Origin: Actinomyces viscosus
GTDB lineage: Bacteria > Bacteroidota > Bacteroidia > Flavobacteriales_D > Crocinitomicaceae
Length of the DNA: 5,004 nucleotides
Assembly (NCBI GenBank): GCA_943326975.2
Contig: CALPVI020000175.1
Location: 1-5,004 of the forward strand
Direction of reading: 5' to 3'
In this document: positions 1-5,004 of the stretch, piece by piece
How the letters are laid out: each line of letters starts with the position of its first letter
How positions within the stretch are numbered: position 1 is the stretch's first letter
Made by a program: the position numbers and the translations under genes
The notes under the pieces: generated by a model
The model's input: the letters and a program-made list of their open reading frames with translations, nothing else
The model's database searches: none
What the model was told of the DNA's origin: nothing

Positions 1-63
1 AGTGATTCTTTAACCTTTTTAGACATGTATAAAAAAATAGAATTTATTTATAATAAAATCTAA
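1..63 (+). CDS. possible C-terminal end of an unidentified gene (partial, left edge)
   Basis: Frame 1 is open from the first base to a TAA at 61-63, giving 20 residues that end in FIYNKI. The other two plus frames stop within the first 12 bases. The codons (TTA, AAA, GAT, TAT) fit an AT-rich Bacteroidota gene, and the lysine-rich, aromatic tail looks protein-like. If real, this gene would converge on the lipoprotein gene, with the hairpin at 148-168 between the two stops. Twenty open codons can easily occur by chance in AT-rich DNA, so this is only a candidate. No function can be assigned. Confidence 0.25.
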   Translation, partial: SDSLTFLDMYKKIEFIYNKI

Positions 64-140
64 ATTATTAAAAGATTTGAAGGTTTTTACAAGTATTGTT
101 TGAAAGGTATATTTTATTGATTCATTTGAAAGCTATTAGC

Positions 141-168
141 AAAAAAAAAAGACCTTTAAAAGGTCTTT
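141..168 (-). terminator. rho-independent terminator of the lipoprotein gene
   Basis: Bases 148-156 (AAAGACCTT) pair perfectly with 160-168 (AAGGTCTTT) around a three-base loop. Read leftward, the stem runs directly into T residues: 150-141 are all A on the plus strand, so the minus-strand transcript ends in about ten U, the first three of which also belong to the stem. It starts 7 bases after the lipoprotein stop. In the plus direction the stem is followed by a looser T-rich stretch (TTTAATTTATTT), so it might also work weakly for a convergent gene from the left. Confidence 0.88.
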
Positions 169-175
169 AATTTAT

Positions 176-424
176 TTATTTCATTCTAACTTTATTAATC
201 TTATTTGGATGACCTGAAGTTCCAGAATCAGGATCTATAATGCCACCATGGTCAGTATTGTCTTCTTCATCAAAAACATCAATAGGTGATTTTTCAGCAA
301 CAAAAGCTCCCTTCCAAACAACTTTGTTTTGTGAATCTGAATTATTTGGACGAATTGTTTCTTTTTGACAAGAATATGTTCCTAATAATACTATTGATAA
401 CAATATGAAATAATACTTTTTCAT
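176..424 (-). CDS. small predicted lipoprotein of unknown function
   Basis: This gene encodes 82 residues that I do not recognise as a family. Residues 1-18 form a lipoprotein-type signal: MKKYY, then a hydrophobic core (FILLSIVLLG), then TYSC with Cys19 as the likely lipidated residue. The -3 position is Thr rather than Leu, acceptable for the loose Bacteroidota lipobox. After the cysteine comes QKE, which partly resembles the QK(D/E)(D/E) surface-export signal described in Capnocytophaga, so surface display is possible but unproven. The mature part is about 64 residues, polar, with an acidic stretch at 49-58 (DVFDEEDNTD), a Gly/Asp/Ser segment at 60-71 and a basic tail (residues 75-82). It has no membrane segment and only the one cysteine. 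The start is ATG without a Shine-Dalgarno sequence. It lies 41 bp downstream of the kinase gene, has its own promoter (444-475) and ends just before a strong terminator. It may be a target or partner of the two-component pair; that is inference from position only. Confidence 0.75.
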   Translation of the reverse strand: MKKYYFILLSIVLLGTYSCQKETIRPNNSDSQNKVVWKGAFVAEKSPIDVFDEEDNTDHGGIIDPDSGTSGHPNKINKVRMK

Positions 425-443
425 TGTGATTAAATTCTGTAAA

Positions 444-475
444 CAAATATAGAGAATCTTAGTGGTTAATCCAAA
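444..475 (-). promoter_or_regulatory. Bacteroidota sigma-A type promoter for the lipoprotein gene
   Basis: On the minus strand TTTG (475-472) is followed after 20 bases by TATATTTG (451-444). This matches the -33 TTG/TTTG and -7 TAnnTTTG elements known from Bacteroides and Flavobacterium, with spacing inside the reported range. Transcription would begin near 437, leaving a leader of about 12 bases before the ATG at 424. The -33 element lies in the penultimate codons of the kinase gene (Asn-Leu), so the promoter overlaps its end. No other full match to this consensus was found in the gaps of this window. Confidence 0.7.
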
Positions 476-3396
476 TTTTCTACAGGAATTTTGAGTAAAA
501 CCCTCGATCCATTGATTAAACGGTTTTCATCATAAATCTGAAAAGGACCGATTAACTCAAAACTTTGATTAGATAAACGTTTTATTAAATCAATGCGTTT
601 CGATGTTATTTCCATTCCTTGCGACTTATGATCTCCTATAACTTGTTTTTTAAGCTGAATACTTTGCTCAATACCTACTCCATTATCATCAATCTGTATT
701 TGTAAAATTTTACCAATTAAATTAACATTTATAGTTATTCTACCCAATTTTTCTTCAATCGGTAAAATACCATGTATAATACTGTTTTCAATAAAAGGTT
801 GAAGAAGCATTGAAGGTACTTTAATTGATTCGGTATCGATATCATCCACATTAATTTCATACTCAAAACGATTTTTAAAACGCATTGCTTCCAAAGAAAG
901 ATATAACTCTAATCCCTCCAATTCTTGACTCAAAGAAATCATACTTCCCTCTTCAACGGTAGAATCTAAGTTCTTTCTAATCAATTTTGCGAAATTTGTT
1001 AAGTACCGATTTGCAGAAATCCGATCTTGAGAATTTATAAAATACTGAATCGAATTAAGTGAATTAAAGATAAAATGTCTATTCATACTTGCATTTAATG
1101 ACTTTTGTTCCAAAGCCATTAATTTGGATTTCAACTCTAATGATTCATTATAATTCTTTTGTCTTTCTCTTTTAATTTTTTCTTTTAAACCAATATAAAA
1201 GGTCAATAAAACAAAAATAAAAGCAGATAAAATAAACCACCATGTTTTATAAAATGGCAATCGAATAATTAGAGGGAACACAATTTCATTAGAAAAGGCA
1301 TCTTTTCCAATTACAGATCTTAAATGTAAAACATATTCTCCTGCGGGTAAACTAGAAAAATTAAAAGTTGAATTCTTTGAAGGATTTGACCATTTTATAT
1401 CTAAACCTTCAATCCAATACTGAAATTTTAAATCATGATTATTCATTACAACAGCATCCAATTCTATTGTAATATTGTTTTTAGTAAAAGGTAAAACTAA
1501 TTTACTTGGCACACCTAATTCATTGATCGACTTTGAATATTTTCTATAAATTGTATCCTGTTGATTTACAAGGAGTCGCTTTAAAACCAAATAAGGTTTT
1601 TTGACATTAAAGTTAATTTTACCAAGCTTACTTTCCACTACTCCTGAAGCAGAACCGTGCCAAAAATCACCATTTTCATCAATAAAACTTGAATTTATAT
1701 TACTTTCTAAATCAATTAAGCCTTCTTGTTTACTTAGATGTTTGTATTTATTTAACCTAACGTTATGAATAAAAACACCGTTGTTTGTTCCTATAAAAAG
1801 ATTGTCTTTGAAATAATTTAAAAATATGATAAAATTAGAAGCAGGTTCAGACGCAAAAATTGATTTTTTTAAGATTCCTTTCTTCAATGAATACAAACCA
1901 TCATCAGTACCTATCCAAATTGTAGAATTAGCATCTTTTTCTATACAATAAGCAGTATTTGAAACCCCTTTTAGAAATTTAAATTGATTATTTTGATAAA
2001 TTGCAATGCCTTTATCTGTAGCACAATACAAAACATTATCGATAAAATTTAAATCTCTAATTATACCTAAAAACTCCCCTGTGTTATTGGGAGATTGAAG
2101 TTTAGTTATTTGACCTGAATTGTATACCGATATACCATCAATTCCTCCAATATACATTTTTGAAGAAGAAACTTTAAACAATGATGTTACTTTTCCAATT
2201 GGTAAATTTTTATCAACAATTAATTTTTCTCGGCCTTTGGAGTAACATATCAACCCTACTTCTGTACCAAACCAATTTGCATTATTAACTTCTAATGCAG
2301 ATGTCCAAATACATTTTACACTTTTAACTTGTCTTATAAGTTCTCTTCTCTTTGTTAAAGAAAACCCTCCTCCATCGAAAGTAGAAAACCATAATACCCC
2401 TTTGCTATCTTGATTAATATTTGTGATTAAATCTGATGGAAATCCAGTTGTTGTATTATAATAACGTATATTTTCGGAAGGAAAAGTTAACAAACCTTTC
2501 CCTCCTGAACCTAACCATATATTCTGATCCTCATCTTCAAATAAAGCCGTAACAGTTGTCGATAAACCATTTTCAGCGAGATAATTTATAACTTTATTGT
2601 AATTGTTTAGTTGAAATAAACCATCTGCTGAGACAAACCATTTATTTGAATAAGAATCAATAAAAATTTCAGAAAAATTGTTAGTGTTGCTATTTAATTT
2701 TATCTGACTTAATGATTTTTTTGATTTGTCGTATTTAAAGCAACCTTTATCATATGTTGTAAAAAAAAGCTCATCTTTGAACCACTGAAAGTCCGAAATA
2801 AAATACTTATTTACGGCTTCTACTGGTTTGAAATTAATTAAATCACTGGTTTCTAATAATCCATTTTCAGATGAAATATAGATTTTAGAATTATAAACAG
2901 ATGCACTAATTATATAACTACTTGAAATGGATTTACTGTTAACCTTTAGCTTAACTATCTGATTATTTTTAAATTCACAAAGACCTAAACCTCGTGTAGA
3001 TATAATAATTCGACCTTTAAAACTAAAAATATTCGTAATTATATTAGCATTTTGAAAGTCTGGTAAGTACCACTTATCTATTTTTCCCTTTTTAATTCTT
3101 GAAACTCCACGATCATGACCCACCCAAATAACTTCATCTATGATTGATAATGATCGAACACGATTATTTAATAATCCAGATTCAGAAGAATAGGTTTCGA
3201 AATCTTTTCCATTAAACTTGGCTAATCCGCCTAAGGTCCCAACCCATAAATAACCCTGTTTATCTTGTACGATGGAAGTAACTTGAGATTGAGGTAAACC
3301 TTCATTTGTCCCATAATTTACATATGAAATTTTTTGAGCAACCAAATTGGTTACAAAAGAAAAAATGACAAGTGTAATTATAAAATAGATTTTCAT
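466..3396 (-). CDS. two-component sensor: periplasmic double beta-propeller, Y_Y_Y domain and LytS-type histidine kinase
   Basis: A 976-residue inner-membrane sensor kinase. Residues 1-20 are a signal peptide (cleavage likely after VA, before QK). Residues 25-590 hold about 14 propeller (Reg_prop-like) repeats roughly 40 residues apart, with W(V/I/L/F)G(T/S)-type strands near 51, 91, 131, 173, 211, 253, 294, 336, 375, 415, 457, 494, 534 and 579: enough for two seven-bladed propellers. A Y_Y_Y-type beta domain covers about 640-712, one transmembrane helix about 718-737, and a basic coiled linker 738-768. The kinase part is of the His_kinase (PF06580) type: phospho-acceptor His774 in NRHFIFNSLNSI, then HATPase_c with N-box ENSIIHG (Asn871, His875) and G-box DDNGVGI (904-909). 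The usual Pro before the histidine is Arg773, and the second glycine box reads SQGMEIT. It is not a hybrid sensor: it has no receiver or AraC domain, those roles falling to the adjacent LytTR regulator, with which it overlaps by one base. The ligand is unknown; no sugar-utilisation genes are visible. Confidence 0.93.
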   Translation of the reverse strand: MKIYFIITLVIFSFVTNLVAQKISYVNYGTNEGLPQSQVTSIVQDKQGYLWVGTLGGLAKFNGKDFETYSSESGLLNNRVRSLSIIDEVIWVGHDRGVSRIKKGKIDKWYLPDFQNANIITNIFSFKGRIIISTRGLGLCEFKNNQIVKLKVNSKSISSSYIISASVYNSKIYISSENGLLETSDLINFKPVEAVNKYFISDFQWFKDELFFTTYDKGCFKYDKSKKSLSQIKLNSNTNNFSEIFIDSYSNKWFVSADGLFQLNNYNKVINYLAENGLSTTVTALFEDEDQNIWLGSGGKGLLTFPSENIRYYNTTTGFPSDLITNINQDSKGVLWFSTFDGGGFSLTKRRELIRQVKSVKCIWTSALEVNNANWFGTEVGLICYSKGREKLIVDKNLPIGKVTSLFKVSSSKMYIGGIDGISVYNSGQITKLQSPNNTGEFLGIIRDLNFIDNVLYCATDKGIAIYQNNQFKFLKGVSNTAYCIEKDANSTIWIGTDDGLYSLKKGILKKSIFASEPASNFIIFLNYFKDNLFIGTNNGVFIHNVRLNKYKHLSKQEGLIDLESNINSSFIDENGDFWHGSASGVVESKLGKINFNVKKPYLVLKRLLVNQQDTIYRKYSKSINELGVPSKLVLPFTKNNITIELDAVVMNNHDLKFQYWIEGLDIKWSNPSKNSTFNFSSLPAGEYVLHLRSVIGKDAFSNEIVFPLIIRLPFYKTWWFILSAFIFVLLTFYIGLKEKIKRERQKNYNESLELKSKLMALEQKSLNASMNRHFIFNSLNSIQYFINSQDRISANRYLTNFAKLIRKNLDSTVEEGSMISLSQELEGLELYLSLEAMRFKNRFEYEINVDDIDTESIKVPSMLLQPFIENSIIHGILPIEEKLGRITINVNLIGKILQIQIDDNGVGIEQSIQLKKQVIGDHKSQGMEITSKRIDLIKRLSNQSFELIGPFQIYDENRLINGSRVLLKIPVENLD

Positions 3397-3398
3397 TA
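3394..3398 (-). promoter_or_regulatory. TAATG stop-start overlap coupling regulator and kinase
   Basis: On the minus strand the TAA of the response regulator and the ATG of the kinase share one A (TAATG). This fixes the kinase start, which is directly followed by a good signal peptide, and suggests termination-reinitiation coupling so that both partners are made from one mRNA. No Shine-Dalgarno sequence precedes the ATG. Confidence 0.7.
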
Positions 3399-4172
3399 AG
3401 CGTCTTTCAATAATCTTACAAAATCGGAAACTCTATTTCTGGCAATTGGAATATTTAAACCACCTTTTAAAACTGCAAAATGACCATCCTCATGCACATA
3501 TTCAACTAAACGATTAAGACTAATTATATGTGATTTATGAACTCTGAAAAATTTTGCAGGATCTAATAAATTTTCATAAATTTTCAATGTGCGTGTATCT
3601 AGGTAACGAGTTCCGTCTTCAAAATAAATCGTAGTACAATTTCCACTTGCCTCTAAATGGGTGATTGTATCATCTTCCACAATTTTTAGACCTTTCGTGT
3701 GACTAATAGCTATTCGGTTATTCGGTTTATTTCGAACTATAGAATCAGATAAATTGCGCATTGCTCCAAAGTATGTAGGATAACTTTGTGGATTCTCTCC
3801 AAATATTTTTTTCGCCTCTACAAGTTTCGCAACTGATTTCTGCAATTCTTCAATATCAATCGGTTTCAATAGATAATAAGCTGCATTTGCATTAAATGCT
3901 TTTATTGCAAAATCCTTAAAAGCCGTGACAAAAACAACTAAAAAATCCTGTTCATCTACTTCTTCTAAAAGTTCAAAACCTTCTGTTCCTGAAGGCATAC
4001 GAATATCTAAAAAAACAACGTCTGGTTTAGAACTTTCTATTATCGCTTTTGCTTGTTCTTTGCGTGAAGCTTCACCAATAACTTCTATTTCAGGACAAAA
4101 CTCTTCCAGTAATAAGATTAAGTTTTTTCTTGCAAACTCCTCATCATCTACAACTAATGCTCTTAATTTCAT
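3396..4172 (-). CDS. LytTR-family response regulator (LytR/AlgR type)
   Basis: A 258-residue cytoplasmic transcription regulator, a normal length for the family. The receiver domain (about 3-120) has the acidic pocket Asp9-Asp10-Glu11, phospho-acceptor Asp56 in FLDIRMP, switch Thr83 in FVTAF and Lys103 in LLKPID, so all key residues are present. After a linker of about 30 residues, a LytTR DNA-binding domain occupies about 152-256. It shows the typical HLEASGNCTTIYF segment, FFRVHKSHIISLNRL near 208-222, and IPIARNR at 241-247. The ATG at 4172 puts the receiver at the very N-terminus, so the start is secure, though no Shine-Dalgarno sequence precedes it. It is the first gene of the pair and almost certainly receives phosphate from the adjacent kinase. 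Its targets are unknown; its own upstream gap and the lipoprotein promoter are natural candidates. Confidence 0.95.
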   Translation of the reverse strand: MKLRALVVDDEEFARKNLILLLEEFCPEIEVIGEASRKEQAKAIIESSKPDVVFLDIRMPSGTEGFELLEEVDEQDFLVVFVTAFKDFAIKAFNANAAYYLLKPIDIEELQKSVAKLVEAKKIFGENPQSYPTYFGAMRNLSDSIVRNKPNNRIAISHTKGLKIVEDDTITHLEASGNCTTIYFEDGTRYLDTRTLKIYENLLDPAKFFRVHKSHIISLNRLVEYVHEDGHFAVLKGGLNIPIARNRVSDFVRLLKDA

Positions 4173-4462
4173 AATATTGGGGTATTAGTAATTATTTCTT
4201 ACTCCTAAATATACATAAATAAATAGTATCGCATACTTAATCATCAACCTTTGAAAATTAAAATGCAACATTTAAAAAGTAAAAGTGGACCTTTAAATAA
4301 ATTCATACTACACTTTACATTTTATAAAAAAAGGATAACTACTTCGAGTGTATTTTTACAAAATAGTAATCAATAAAAGTAATGAAAAACAAAAACTACA
4401 TCGTTTTCATAAATTGGATATTCAATGATAATGGGAACTAAAACATTCCTAACCTCCTACAA
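4173..4462. other. 290-bp intergenic gap upstream of the response regulator
   Basis: Very AT-rich, without a convincing gene. The promoter of the regulator-kinase pair should lie here, or transcription continues from the hydrolase. No full TAnnTTTG match is present on the minus strand; the nearest is TATATTTA at 4213-4206, 33 bases upstream of the ATG, without a TTG at the right distance. Two weak inverted repeats are visible: AAAGTG (4282-4287) with CACTTT (4311-4316), and ATGAAAAAC (4382-4390) with GTTTTCAT (4403-4410), the latter with one bulged base. Neither is followed by a T-run in the leftward direction, so no clear terminator closes the hydrolase gene. A 37-codon plus-strand ORF (4263-4376) is present but unsupported. 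Confidence 0.6.
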
Positions 4463-5004
4463 TCAATTTAATATACTCTCAAGGATATGACTAACTTCAA
4501 ATGCAGATTCGTGATGAGACATATGTCCCACATTTTTTATGATTTTAAGTTCAATTGCCAAATCACCTATTTGCTCCTTCATCAACTGTAATGGAACAAT
4601 CGCATCTTTTTCTCCTTGAATAATGTGAAAATCGGAAGGCAACAAAGCTAAAACACTCGTGTTATCTTCTCTACTAGCCATCGCTAATGAAGAATAAGAT
4701 ATTGCAAACTCATCCATCTTAAGAGCATCATCAAGCAATTCTTTGATTTCCACTTTGTATTTGATTTGATCTAAATATAAATTAGGAATTGCCTCTTTCA
4801 AAAAGAGATTTTTATTCTGCAATACAATTGATGCAACTCTTACTCTATCCTTTTTTTTAAGTTCAGAATCTTGCCAAAAATTTGAATTTAACAAGACTAC
4901 CTTATTGCAATTAGTAAATCTTTTTTTAATATTCAAAGCAACATAACCACCCATAGAATGACCTACAATATCAAAATCTGTTATTTGCAAATAATTTAAA
5001 ACTA
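4463..5004 (-). CDS. alpha/beta-fold hydrolase, C-terminal part (cut by right edge)
   Basis: The reading frame is open through position 5004, so the gene continues beyond the window. The codon at 4990-4988 is an internal TTG, not a convincing start, because the residues before it (VLNY) continue a typical helix ahead of the nucleophile strand. About 180 residues are visible; roughly 70-90 N-terminal residues, with the HG oxyanion-hole motif, should lie outside. Numbering from the TTG codon: nucleophile Ser12 in GHSMGG (codon 4957-4955), acid Asp129 in QGEKDAIVP, and His156 in NVGHMSHHE. This is a complete catalytic triad with a helical cap region (about 40-110) between. The fold covers esterases, lipases, dehalogenases and similar enzymes, so the substrate cannot be given. 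No signal peptide can be judged. It is on the same strand as the regulator pair but 290 bp upstream, and no functional link is evident. Confidence 0.9.
   Translation of the reverse strand, partial: VLNYLQITDFDIVGHSMGGYVALNIKKRFTNCNKVVLLNSNFWQDSELKKKDRVRVASIVLQNKNLFLKEAIPNLYLDQIKYKVEIKELLDDALKMDEFAISYSSLAMASREDNTSVLALLPSDFHIIQGEKDAIVPLQLMKEQIGDLAIELKIIKNVGHMSHHESAFEVSHILESILN

Noticed and set aside
3925..4188. An 87-codon plus-strand ORF opposite the response regulator
   Set aside because: It lies antisense to the receiver domain, is low-complexity Ser/Thr/Lys, and the minus frame encodes all conserved receiver residues; it is a shadow ORF.
4263..4376. A 37-codon plus-strand ORF in the intergenic gap (starts MQHLKSKSG)
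   Set aside because: A near -7 element (AACCTTTG, 4245-4252) precedes it, but no TTG lies at the right distance, the composition is nondescript and ORFs of this size arise by chance.
4382..4410. Inverted repeat ATGAAAAAC / GTTTTCAT as a terminator for the hydrolase gene
   Set aside because: The stem is AT-rich with a bulge and a 12-base loop, and no T-run follows in the leftward direction.
4448..4459. AGGAGG on the minus strand just downstream of the hydrolase stop, resembling a Shine-Dalgarno sequence
   Set aside because: The ATG that follows it is stopped after two codons (ATG TTT TAG), and Bacteroidota genes here do not use Shine-Dalgarno sequences.
4988..4990. TTG as the start codon of the hydrolase
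   Set aside because: The frame stays open upstream to the window edge with family-like sequence, and starting here would remove the N-terminal strands and the oxyanion motif needed for the fold.
1..5004. CRISPR arrays, tRNA/rRNA genes, insertion sequences or phage and defence genes
   Set aside because: No spaced direct repeats, no tRNA-like cloverleaf, no transposase or integrase motifs and no terminal inverted repeats were seen on either strand.

Overview
The window is AT-rich and looks like a piece of a Bacteroidota chromosome, most likely Flavobacteriia. Three things suggest this: a periplasmic beta-propeller sensor fused to a LytS-type histidine kinase, a perfect TTG-N20-TATATTTG promoter of the Bacteroidota sigma-A type, and start codons without Shine-Dalgarno sequences. 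The species cannot be named from the sequence alone.

Layout, left to right. Positions 1-63 may hold the last 20 codons of a plus-strand gene (weak call). Positions 141-168 are a strong rho-independent terminator for leftward transcription. All confident genes are on the minus strand and read right to left: the C-terminal part of an alpha/beta hydrolase cut by the right edge (4463-5004); a 290-bp gap with no convincing gene (4173-4462); a LytTR response regulator (3396-4172); a 976-residue sensor kinase (466-3396) whose ATG overlaps the regulator stop by one base; and an 82-residue predicted lipoprotein (176-424) with its own promoter and terminator.

Inferred working model: the kinase exposes two seven-bladed propellers and a Y_Y_Y domain to the periplasm, crosses the inner membrane once, and passes phosphate from His774 to Asp56 of the cytoplasmic LytTR regulator, which binds DNA. 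The lipoprotein gene can be reached by read-through from the kinase or from its own promoter, which begins inside the last kinase codons. It could be a regulatory target or an accessory of the sensor, but nothing in the sequence proves either. The hydrolase seems functionally separate. The two-component pair belongs to a known architecture; the least explained element is the small lipoprotein and its linkage to the pair.
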